DNA of 64,000 nt from Saprospiraceae bacterium (GTDB lineage Bacteria; Bacteroidota; Bacteroidia; Chitinophagales; Saprospiraceae): NCBI GenBank assembly GCA_016710235.1, contig JADJLG010000001.1, positions 478,501 to 542,500 of the forward strand. The letters are read 5' to 3'. Under the pieces are notes generated by a model. That model ran no database searches. It worked only from the letters and a program-made list of their open reading frames with translations, and was not told the origin of the DNA. Below, piece by piece: positions 55,172-64,000 of this stretch. The first letter of the stretch is position 1; the number at the start of each line of letters is the position of its first letter. Both the position numbers and the translations under genes were made by a program.

Positions 55172-55555
55172 ATGAAAAAAATCATTTTCACGCCGGAAGC
55201 TCCAGCTCCGATAGGACCATACAGTCAGGCCATCGAATGGAATAATACAATATTCGTCTCAGGTCAGATTGCAATTGACCCTAAAACCGGAAACTTGATC
55301 AATGAAAATATTGAACTGGAAACGCATAGAGTGCTTGACAATATCGGCGCTATCTTAAACGCAGCAGAATTGAGCTTTCAGAATGTTGTAAAATGTTCAG
55401 TATTCGTCAAAGACATCAGACAGTTTTCTGCAATAAATGCAGTGTATACCACCTATTTTTCATTTGAGGGGGCTCCTGCCAGAGAACTGGTTGAGGTAAG
55501 CCAACTACCTAAATATGTATCTGTAGAAATTTCCTGTATTGCGATCAGAGCTTAA
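55172..55555 (+). CDS. ridA: RidA family enamine/imine deaminase
   Basis: RidA hydrolyses reactive enamines and imines made by PLP enzymes. The protein has 127 residues from ATG 55172. The signature is APAPIGPYSQAIEWNN, GQIAIDPKTGNL and the C-terminal GAPARELVEVSQLPKYVSVE with the catalytic Arg in PAREL; the family's water-binding Glu is present in VSVE. The frame opens two codons earlier with TTG, which I consider unlikely. Convergent with exbD. Confidence 0.93.
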   Translation: MKKIIFTPEAPAPIGPYSQAIEWNNTIFVSGQIAIDPKTGNLINENIELETHRVLDNIGAILNAAELSFQNVVKCSVFVKDIRQFSAINAVYTTYFSFEGAPARELVEVSQLPKYVSVEISCIAIRA

Positions 55556-55585
55556 CTTACAATCAATGAGCTCAATTTAATTCGA

Positions 55586-55984
55586 TTATCGAGTTCTTTC
55601 TGTGGCAAGTACCATTTTTACTTTAAGATTGACTCCAATCTGAAGTACATCAACCATATCCTGAACCATGAGTCCCTGATCCAAGCGAAGAACGACGGTT
55701 AGATCGGATTCTCTTGCCAGATACTGCTGCAATTTGCTTTCCAGTTGGTCAAACGGTATTTCTTCTTTCTCGATATAATACCTTTTGTCCTTGGTCACAG
55801 AAATACTGATTGGTTTTTTACTTGTTTGCTCACTTTGCTTAGATGATGGCAACATCAACTTGATTACGTTCGGATTGGCAAGTGTAGATACAATCAAGAA
55901 AAACAACAATAGAAAAAACATGATGTCATTGAGTGATTCGACACTCAACTCAGCTCCTTCCTTTTTTCTGCCTCTTATATTCAT
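55586..55984 (-). CDS. exbD: ExbD/TolR family protein
   Basis: This 132-residue protein is the single-helix periplasmic partner of the ExbB proton channel. The TM helix carries the essential Asp near its start (VESLNDIMFFLLLFFLIVST), and the C-terminal domain is periplasmic (RLDQGLMVQDMVDVLQIGVN). With ExbB it energises TonB, and thereby the TonB-dependent receptors, including the zinc-operon receptor of this window. It is 15 bp from exbB, in the same operon. Confidence 0.9.
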   Translation of the reverse strand: MNIRGRKKEGAELSVESLNDIMFFLLLFFLIVSTLANPNVIKLMLPSSKQSEQTSKKPISISVTKDKRYYIEKEEIPFDQLESKLQQYLARESDLTVVLRLDQGLMVQDMVDVLQIGVNLKVKMVLATERTR

Positions 55985-55999
55985 TGATGCAGATTTACT

Positions 56000-56686
56000 T
56001 TATTTAACCGGTGTATGTAGCATATCCATGAACTCAATACTGCTACGCTCTAATTTATTCACTTCTTCATCCAGCATCATTGTTAGGAAATAGTAACCGA
56101 TGAATGCAATGATACCTACCAACAATCCTCCTGCAGATGTAAGCATCTTTTGGTAAAGACCACCTGAAATTACCCCTACTGAAAGATTGTCTGTCAACGA
56201 TATGTCATAGAAAATTTTGATAACTCCCATGATCGTTCCAAGGAATCCAAACATAGGGGCCAATCTAGCTATGAGTGACAAATAATTCACTTTTTTCTCC
56301 AATCTAAAAGTTTCTACACGACCCACATTTTCTATTGCATTCTCAATTTCAGGCATGGGACGTCCAAGTCTTTGCAAGCCTTTTTCGACCATTCGAGCAA
56401 GCGGAGTATCACTGGATGCACAGATACTCTGAATAGTCGCTATGTTTCCACTTCCGATATTGGCTCTCAAATTTTGCATCACCCTATCATCTTCCTTCAC
56501 CACAGCTTTGATAGTCAGAAATCTTTCTATAAAAATATACAATGCAACTACCACAAGTAATACTTGAATCGCAATGATCCCTACACCAAGCGGACCACTC
56601 TGAAGAATGATATCAAAAATATTCTTGGATGCCATTGAAGTACCTGTACCGGTGGTGTCGATTTGTAACAAGAATGTCAAAAACAT
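56000..56686 (-). CDS. exbB: ExbB/MotA/TolQ family proton channel
   Basis: This 228-residue integral membrane protein has three helices: residues about 28-52 and two long ones in the family region GFLGTIMGVIKIFYDISLTD and ISGGLYQKMLTSAGGLLVGI. It forms the proton-conducting pentamer that powers TonB. A short N-terminal extension precedes the first helix. No tonB gene adjoins the pair. Confidence 0.92.
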   Translation of the reverse strand: MFLTFLLQIDTTGTGTSMASKNIFDIILQSGPLGVGIIAIQVLLVVVALYIFIERFLTIKAVVKEDDRVMQNLRANIGSGNIATIQSICASSDTPLARMVEKGLQRLGRPMPEIENAIENVGRVETFRLEKKVNYLSLIARLAPMFGFLGTIMGVIKIFYDISLTDNLSVGVISGGLYQKMLTSAGGLLVGIIAFIGYYFLTMMLDEEVNKLERSSIEFMDMLHTPVK

Positions 56687-57006
56687 ATTACGAACTGCTT
56701 ATTTATATTCTAATCGTTGAAACACTATCATTTCGTATGCACATACCAATAAACTAATGGATAAACATCGAAAGATGGGCAAATATACGCTCTGAGCACC
56801 AAAATAGCGAATTGAATGTAATTTTTATTTTAATACTTAATATACTGTTTATCCAATTACTACATATAATATAATAGTAAATATATAAATACTGTTTTAG
56901 ATCATTGCATATTCTTAACAGCGTCAAATGAAATTTTTAAAAAAAAATACCCAATGATGAATAATGATTACTTTTAGATTTCAGAAAAACCAACTTTTAC
57001 TATCGT
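56687..57006. other. Intergenic region, no gene seen
   Basis: These 320 bp between the divergently read exbB and the permease are strongly AT-rich around 56820-56960. No -7 element with good spacing or hairpin was identified. Confidence 0.4.
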
Positions 57007-58461
57007 ATGTCAAACCTATTTCGAAAAAAATCATTGACAGCACTTATTGCTGACGCCCAACCTGATGAAAAAGGTCTTAAAAGAACCTTGGGTACATTTG
57101 CCTTGGTTGCTCTTGGAATTGGAGCCATTATCGGAGCCGGAATTTTTGTGCGGACAGCTGCAGCTGCAGGCTCACATGCCGGTCCGGGTGTAGTTTGGTC
57201 ATTCGTCATTGCGGGTCTGGGATGCGCTTTGGCAGGACTTTGCTATGCTGAGTTTTCTTCAATGATCCCTGTTGCAGGTAGTGCTTATACTTATAGCTAT
57301 GCGACAATGGGAGAGCTGGTGGCCTGGATTATAGGTTGGGACCTAGTCCTTGAATATGCCTTAGGTGCAGCTACAGTATCAATTGCTTGGTCAGAATACC
57401 TCAATAACCTGCTGCAATCCTATTTTAACACCTCGATACCCTACCAGTGGTGTCATTCTCCAATGCAAACCTCAGCTGCGGGAGTATCCGGCATAATGAA
57501 TGTGCCCGCAGTATTCATTTTATTGGTCCTTTCCCTCATCTTGATACGCGGTACATCCCAATCTGCATTGGTTAATAATATTATTGTCATCATCAAAGTT
57601 GCAATCGTACTTATGTTTATTCTCTTGGGCTGGTCATTCATCAATCCGGTCAATCATGTTCCGTTTGTACCGGATAACACCGGTGTTTTTGGTTCATTCG
57701 GCTGGTCAGGAGTATTAAGGGGAGCAGGTATTGTTTTCTTTGCATATATAGGATTCGATGCAGTATCTACGGCTGCCCAGGAAGCCAAAAAGCCTCAGGT
57801 GGGTATGCCTATAGGCATACTCGGCTCTCTTGTATTTTGCACCATCTTATATATTCTTTTTTCTTATGTCCTCACAGGTGTTGCAAATTATAAGGATTTT
57901 GGCGTCAATGGTCCTGGTCATGAAGCATCTGTAGCTTGGGCTATTCAAACTTATATGCATGGTTATGGATGGCTTGCCAACTTGATCACTTTGGCAATTT
58001 TGGCTGGATTTTCATCAGTCATTTTGGTAATGTTATTAGGACAATCCAGAGTTTTCTATTCGATGAGTCGTGATGGCTTGCTCCCTCCTATTTTTTCAGA
58101 AATTCATCCTCGATTCCACACACCATGGAAATCGAATATTTTATTATTTATTTTCGTTGGATTTTTTGGTGCTTTATTACCAGGAGATGTTGTCGGTGAC
58201 ATGACGAGTATTGGTACTTTATTCGCTTTTGTCCTGGTATGTATTGGTGTCATTGTCATGCGAAAATCAGATCCGGATGCAAGTAGGCCTTTTAAAACCC
58301 CTTGGGTACCCGTGGTACCTATTTTGGGTGCACTAGTTTGTTTGGCAATGATATTTGGTCTGGGCTGGGCCAACTGGTCCAGATTGTTGGTTTGGCTTGT
58401 TGTTGGGATTGTAATATACTTTGGTTATTCTCAGCATCACAGCAGGTTGGACAAACAGTAA
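57007..58461 (+). CDS. APC-family amino-acid permease
   Basis: The 484-residue protein has about 12-14 membrane helices and the APC signature GIGAIIGAGIFVRTAAAAGS near the start, followed by AGLCYAEFSSMIPVAGSAYT. This matches the cationic amino-acid transporter (CAT-like) branch; the substrate amino acid is not certain. It begins with MSNLFRKKSLTALIADAQPD, usual for this branch in Bacteroidota. The next gene starts 68 bp on. Confidence 0.9.
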   Translation: MSNLFRKKSLTALIADAQPDEKGLKRTLGTFALVALGIGAIIGAGIFVRTAAAAGSHAGPGVVWSFVIAGLGCALAGLCYAEFSSMIPVAGSAYTYSYATMGELVAWIIGWDLVLEYALGAATVSIAWSEYLNNLLQSYFNTSIPYQWCHSPMQTSAAGVSGIMNVPAVFILLVLSLILIRGTSQSALVNNIIVIIKVAIVLMFILLGWSFINPVNHVPFVPDNTGVFGSFGWSGVLRGAGIVFFAYIGFDAVSTAAQEAKKPQVGMPIGILGSLVFCTILYILFSYVLTGVANYKDFGVNGPGHEASVAWAIQTYMHGYGWLANLITLAILAGFSSVILVMLLGQSRVFYSMSRDGLLPPIFSEIHPRFHTPWKSNILLFIFVGFFGALLPGDVVGDMTSIGTLFAFVLVCIGVIVMRKSDPDASRPFKTPWVPVVPILGALVCLAMIFGLGWANWSRLLVWLVVGIVIYFGYSQHHSRLDKQ

Positions 58462-58529
58462 ACTTACATTCGATTTTTAAAAATGATCGAATTGGTGGTT
58501 CGATTTTTTGGATTTCAATTGAATTTCAG

Positions 58530-59138
58530 ATGTCTATATTTTGTGTAGGGCGCAATTATGTTTTGCATGCTCAGGAACTCAACAATCCTGTTCCTGCTGA
58601 ACCTTTAATTTTTATGAAACCCAATACAGCTTTACTCAGGGACAATAAGGACTTCTATTTTCCAAACTTCAGCAAGCAAATTCACTTTGAAGTTGAATTG
58701 GTACTTAAGATTGGAAAAAAAGCCAAGTGTGTTGCAGTGAACAAAGCTTTGGAATACATATCACACTTCAGTCTGGGCATCGATTTTACGGCTCGTGACA
58801 TTCAAGAAAAATGTAAAAAAAATGGCCATCCCTGGGAGATCGCCAAGGCCTTTGATCATTCCGCAGTATTGGGAGAGATGATTGAAATTTCAGATTCTCG
58901 ATTAGATGATATTGCTTTTTCCCTAACAAAAAACAAAAATATCGTTCAATCAGGGAACAGCAAGGACATGCTTTTCAAACCGAACCATATAATTAACTAC
59001 ATTTCTCAGTTTTTTACTCTTCAGGTAAATGACTTAATTTTTACAGGTACTCCGGCCGGTGTAGGTCCTATCCAAATAGGTGATCAGTATGAAGGGTTTA
59101 TTGGACAAAAGTCTATTTTTTCTTGTAAGATAAAATAA
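58530..59138 (+). CDS. Fumarylacetoacetate hydrolase family protein
   Basis: The true start is the ATG at 58530 (MSIFCVGRNYVLHAQELNNP), giving 202 residues; the open frame extends back into the permease gene out of register and is not real. It has the FAH fold metal motif (HFEVELVLKIGKKAKC, with the paired Glu residues) and GTPAGVGPIQIGDQYEGFIG. These enzymes cleave or decarboxylate oxo-acids such as fumarylpyruvate, acylpyruvate or oxaloacetate. The exact substrate is unknown. Confidence 0.88.
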   Translation: MSIFCVGRNYVLHAQELNNPVPAEPLIFMKPNTALLRDNKDFYFPNFSKQIHFEVELVLKIGKKAKCVAVNKALEYISHFSLGIDFTARDIQEKCKKNGHPWEIAKAFDHSAVLGEMIEISDSRLDDIAFSLTKNKNIVQSGNSKDMLFKPNHIINYISQFFTLQVNDLIFTGTPAGVGPIQIGDQYEGFIGQKSIFSCKIK

Positions 59139-59192
59139 TCTTTGTCAATGCATTTATAGATTCAAAAAAAGGAACTTCATCTCCAAATAAAT

Positions 59193-59226
59193 AAAAAAAG
59201 GCCGCAATTCATGAGTTATTGCGACC
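59193..59226 (-). terminator. Rho-independent terminator after the OmpA-family gene
   Basis: On the minus strand GGTCGCAAT pairs with ATTGCGGCC (one mismatch) around a nine-base loop, followed by seven T. It lies about 105 bases beyond the OmpA stop. Confidence 0.85.
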
Positions 59227-59331
59227 TCTCATTTACTGATTTTGGAATTTAAATCTTTTAATTCTTGAAGGAATGTCTCTATTGCGAAGATACAATTTTG
59301 CGCAACGTATTGCCAAGATTTTTTGATCCTC

Positions 59332-60528
59332 TTACAGTACGGACAATATTTTAATTTCGACTCTTTGGTTCAATGCTCTTCCTTCCGGAGTTGAATTGCT
59401 AGCGATTGGCGATCTCTTTCCATATCCTTTAAAATTAATTCTGGTTGAGTCAATTCCCAATTCCACCAGATAATCTCTCACAGCCTGTGCTCTTCGTGTC
59501 GACAACCTATCTGCAAAGTCTGGCGAAGGGCGACTATTGGTATGTCCTCCAACTTCTATCTTGATACTTGGATTTTTAAGCAGAAAATCATAGACTTCGT
59601 TCAATACAGTGTAGGATTCAGGTTTGATTCTCGAGCTATCAATGTCAAAATACAATTTCTCGATTTTTATGGTTTGCCCTACTTTAACTGACTTCGAATC
59701 AAGTTGCTTTAATATTTTAGTTTCGCTTTTTTGCTGTGCTACCGGAAGGCTATTTGCTGGCGGTTTTGAGCTAGGTTTTTGGGAATCTACTTTTTTCTTG
59801 ACTTGTGCTAGCTGCTTTTCTTTTTGTGCAAGATAGTTTTTGTAATCAGGTGTTCCCGGACAAGGAATAGGTACCAAATCCGATGCTTGATCAATCAATA
59901 CATTCCCATTGTAAGGCAAGAGCACAGGTGTTTTGTAAAATGCTTCGATTTCAAAGTATTCCAAATCCGTTTTTGGGCGTAATTCAAATTGGAACATCTC
60001 CCAATCCAGATTATCCACCAACTTAGATTCACCCAATAGTTCCTTTTGATGGCAATAAGCCTCACCACCCCAAATTCGAAGGACAACTGGAGTCGTATAC
60101 TCCAGAAGCACGTTCTCGTTCTCTTTTTGTGCGGAAAGGTAAGAATCTGAGCGACAAGCAAAAATCGAAAAGGAATAACATTGTCCTTTCAACATCTTAG
60201 AAGTAAGTCTCTGAGATACACGTTCCCAGGTTTCATTGGATCGAACCACCATCCCGACATAGGTTTTTCCTTCATAAGGAATTTTGGTGACGCCAAACAA
60301 TGCATGGCCGGTAATTGAGAGTTCGGGCTGGATGTCAGGTGGGGTTTCTCCTGCATGACCGCAATTGATCCATCCCATAGGGGTTTTGCAACATCCTGCT
60401 TCACCCTCGAAGCCGGAATTAATGATCGATATAACGGTGGCATTGGAAACCTGGGAATTTAGGTCTATCCAGCTGAGAACAAAAATGCAGGTATAGTAAA
60501 ATATATTTGAAAATTTACCCAAAGCCAC
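59332..60528 (-). CDS. OmpA-family outer-membrane/peptidoglycan-linked protein
   Basis: This 398-residue protein (GTG start) has a signal peptide (NIFYYTCIFVLSWIDLNSQ), a beta-rich N-terminal domain of about 200 residues with conserved cysteines (GEAGCCKTPMGWINCGHAGE), a Lys/Ser-rich linker (about 220-260) and a C-terminal OmpA domain (YDFLLKNPSIKIEVGGHTNS, DRLSTRRAQAVRDYLVELGI, LNQRVEIKIL) that binds peptidoglycan. The N-terminal domain resembles carbohydrate-binding modules of Bacteroidota OmpA fusions. A TATTTTTG box lies upstream at 60564-60571. Its terminator was found. Confidence 0.88.
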   Translation of the reverse strand: MALGKFSNIFYYTCIFVLSWIDLNSQVSNATVISIINSGFEGEAGCCKTPMGWINCGHAGETPPDIQPELSITGHALFGVTKIPYEGKTYVGMVVRSNETWERVSQRLTSKMLKGQCYSFSIFACRSDSYLSAQKENENVLLEYTTPVVLRIWGGEAYCHQKELLGESKLVDNLDWEMFQFELRPKTDLEYFEIEAFYKTPVLLPYNGNVLIDQASDLVPIPCPGTPDYKNYLAQKEKQLAQVKKKVDSQKPSSKPPANSLPVAQQKSETKILKQLDSKSVKVGQTIKIEKLYFDIDSSRIKPESYTVLNEVYDFLLKNPSIKIEVGGHTNSRPSPDFADRLSTRRAQAVRDYLVELGIDSTRINFKGYGKRSPIASNSTPEGRALNQRVEIKILSVL

Positions 60529-61319
60529 TTGTATTTATACTGCTTTCCTTAACGAAATACAGACAAAAATAGTTCTTAATAAAATCCTAATTCCAGTATT
60601 AGATAGCAGATATTTCACCTTACGAATCTGTTTCTTGGAGATTTTTGCATACCAATCGAACCACAATATAACCATCTACACGAGGAAGACTATAACCTTA
60701 TAGCTTTGTAATTTCATATGGTCTAAGTTTAAGTCACTAGACTAAAGTACTAGATATCATGTTTTTAAACCAAATATTCCAGTTGAACTATGCTTATCAA
60801 AATCGCGTGAAATCGCTCGATCAATTCTCGCATTACGAACCATCCAGTTATATCAAATACTAAGTTATTGCAATTTTGTAATTATTACACATTTGTCTCA
60901 TACGTAGAATCTCAAATCAAAATTCGGGTTACTAAGGCTGGATTAGCTTCCAAAGGAAGAGCCGCAATTATTAAAATCAAGCCATTGTAAAAAACTTTGA
61001 TGTCAACTCAAATCAGTTAAATTGTAATGTATTTGAGAAAGAAACTCTTAGGCTTAGCATATAAAAATTTACCTTCCGTCGTAGTGTTTAATATATACCA
61101 CCCTCGAAAATTAGTTTATAATTGCTGATTAATTTCAAACGAATCTGAATTAGAATATTCCGTTGTATTATTTATTCAAATAAAAGATTTTAGTATGAAA
61201 TGCTTCAATGTTTTGCCAGGCTTAAACCAAGTAATAACCGGTTGGAACATGATTCAATTTTATTTCATTTGAAGCTTGCAATGTATTACAAATTGTCCAA
61301 AATGATGTAATACTTCTAT
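60529..61319. other. Long region without a recognisable gene
   Basis: These 791 bp between the OmpA gene and the decayed propeller gene have no long frame on either strand. Apart from the TATTTTTG box that may serve ompA, nothing was recognised. Confidence 0.4.
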
Positions 61320-62270
61320 CTATTCAAATTGGCAAATAAAATTAAAGTTACCATCAATAAATTTGCCAAAATTATCTTCATTGAACTTCCTGTATGTATC
61401 TGTAGCCGCTTCACCTTTATTCAATTTGGTTACGAATAACTTTACAACAAAATCGTCACTTTTGTGCAGCGTATAATATTTATCAACACCATTGTGGCGT
61501 GCAATTTGAATGTTATTATTACTTAAACCATTATTAAAATTTACTCACATTTTAGTCTGAAAATAATACCAATATATTCCTTCTGCAGAAGGACTTTGAA
61601 ATTTTCGAAAGGAAACGAATAAATCATCGCCATTTATATAAACAGAACTATAGGATGCTTCAGATAAATAACTTAAAGGCTTAAAAGTTGAATCCCTGTT
61701 CAATGAGACATACACCCTGCTACTGCTGTAAAGTAACATGGTATCTCCTTCAAATTGGGTTGAAATAACTTTAGAGAAAGAGGGTGAATTGAAATTTTCA
61801 ATTGTTAAACAAAAATCCAGGGAATTCTTTGCAGTGCAAAAGTTCAAGATATACATCTTATTTGCAGACTGATTATAATAGATTTAACCAATTTCTTCCC
61901 TTTTCAAAGCTAGGCGCTCCCACAAACCAATGCAAGTATTAACATAATTATACCATCATTGGTAGCAGCGAAAAGGATTCCTTGCAAATGGTTAAACCAT
62001 TACAAATACCAAAAGTTCCTTTCCTTTACCAAATCTTACCTTCATCAGTAGAAAAAAGCATCCAGAAGAAGAGCCAGAGTAAAATTGGCTTTGATTATAA
62101 TAATCACACACTTCGCTTGTCCAAAATGCCTGCTCGTAGATTTTACCCAAGACGCACATTCATCACTTTGATGAGAGGTTGTTCATTTTTATTTTTTATT
62201 ACGATGAATTCTGAATCCGCAAAAAGCACTTCATTAGTACTATTGCCATAGGTATATGGATGTTTGATAT
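61320..62270 (-). pseudogene. Decayed beta-propeller (BNR/sialidase-like) gene
   Basis: The region carries pieces of one protein in several frames. The 61545-61856 frame gives FKPLSYLSEASYSSVYINGD and ends at a TGA, after which the same frame continues for 74 codons with coding character (IARHNGVDKYYTLHKSDDFV, KFIDGNFNFICQFE) to a TAG at 61320. Upstream pieces in other frames include STDEGKIW near 62040 and YGNSTNEVLFADSEFIVIKN near 62200. The propeller-like repeats resemble those of the gene at 5358. Frameshifts and stops make it non-functional. Confidence 0.55.
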
Positions 62271-62493
62271 TGCTCCATTATGCCTTTGCTTCAATACTAA
62301 TTTGTATTCAAACTGAGTACATTAAGATTTTCAAAGTGTATAGTATGAGATTAAAAAATTATTATTACAAGAAAGCACAAATTCTATCAGAATTGAATCA
62401 GGCCTGGCAACAATGTTATTAGTGCAGGTTTCTAGTCTCATCAGCAGTGTATTCATTCTCATTCAGTTTAGCGTTACTTACTGAGGATATAGG

Positions 62494-62528
62494 TAAAAAA
62501 AAAGCCTTGTGTCAAATGACCAAGGCTT
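62494..62528 (-). terminator. Terminator of the rRNA operon
   Basis: AAGCCTTG and CAAGGCTT form an 8-bp stem on the minus strand, followed by a run of T. It lies 12 bases past the 5S gene. Confidence 0.9.
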
Positions 62529-62540
62529 ATTTAAAAAAAA

Positions 62541-62646
<106 letters not shown>

Positions 62647-62749
62647 TAAAACTTTTTCCTCAAAAGAGGATATATTTTAGAATATTATTTGTGGGTAACA
62701 AATAAAAAAAAGGTTGGAGAGAAAATGAGCAAGAAAATAATAAAAAAAG

Positions 62750-64000
<1,251 letters not shown>

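Noticed and set aside
55172..55555. Possible loss of a catalytic Glu in RidA (VEISC instead of VEIEA)
   Set aside because: Counting from the C-terminus, the functional Glu matches the first Glu of the motif, which is kept; only a neighbouring position differs.

Overview
The window looks like the chromosome of a Bacteroidota bacterium, most likely of the Saprospiria/Chitinophagia side. Supporting signs: several secreted proteins end in type IX secretion (T9SS) sorting domains, one of them of the gliding-associated CHU_C type; several promoters fit the Bacteroidota pattern TTG-N20-TAnnTTTG; a DUF2480 protein, a fused IcmF mutase and FtsX-independent ABC-2 exporters of the Bacteroidota type are present; and the intergenic DNA is AT-rich. 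The genus cannot be read from the sequence. Gene density is high on the left and in the middle, and falls off towards the rRNA operon on the right.

Layout. 1-4.7 kb: respiratory complex I genes nuoF(partial)-E-D-C-B-A on the minus strand, apparently split by an internal promoter before nuoD, then a CvpA protein. 4.8-13.5 kb: an accessory block of secreted and lipoproteins. It contains a dockerin/T9SS protein whose start is separated from its signal peptide by a run of nine G, a CHU_C protein directly behind it, and a second copy of the first gene's promoter/leader 5.27 kb further on that has lost its gene. 14-24 kb: housekeeping genes (RNase Y with a candidate 6S-like RNA, 3-hydroxyacyl-CoA dehydrogenase, Ssb, a PfkB kinase, tRNA-Asn, aspartate-semialdehyde dehydrogenase). 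24-31.3 kb: a lamin-tail secreted protein, a degenerate endonuclease-like membrane protein, an ElaA acetyltransferase, peptide release factor 3 and an orphan NuoE-NuoF fusion flavoprotein.

31.5-38 kb: a PaaE-like reductase, an ArsM-like methyltransferase, and a three-gene zinc-uptake-like operon (lipoprotein, TonB-dependent receptor, Fur/Zur regulator) preceded by a 27-bp near-perfect operator palindrome. 38.4-43.5 kb: a second PaaE-like reductase and the fused isobutyryl-CoA mutase IcmF. 43.5-50.2 kb: a complete seven-gene ABC-2 efflux operon (TetR, TolC-like, HlyD-like, two ATPases, two permeases) with overlapping genes; the TetR gene is frameshifted at a run of nine A. 50.5-60.5 kb: a beta-helix T9SS protein, DUF2480, ScpB, RadA, RidA, ExbD/ExbB, an amino-acid permease, an FAH-family hydrolase and an OmpA-family protein. 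60.5-62.5 kb is mostly decayed DNA with a broken beta-propeller gene; the right edge holds 5S and the 3' part of 23S rRNA on the minus strand.

Most notable: two genes broken at 9-base homopolymers (G9 and A9), each restored by removing one base, which means either contingency switching or homopolymer over-calls; the duplicated leader element; the autoregulated zinc operon; a candidate short transcript with a 27-codon ORF, promoter and terminator between radA and scpB; and a 34-bp perfect palindrome in front of ssb. No CRISPR array, prophage or intact insertion sequence was seen.
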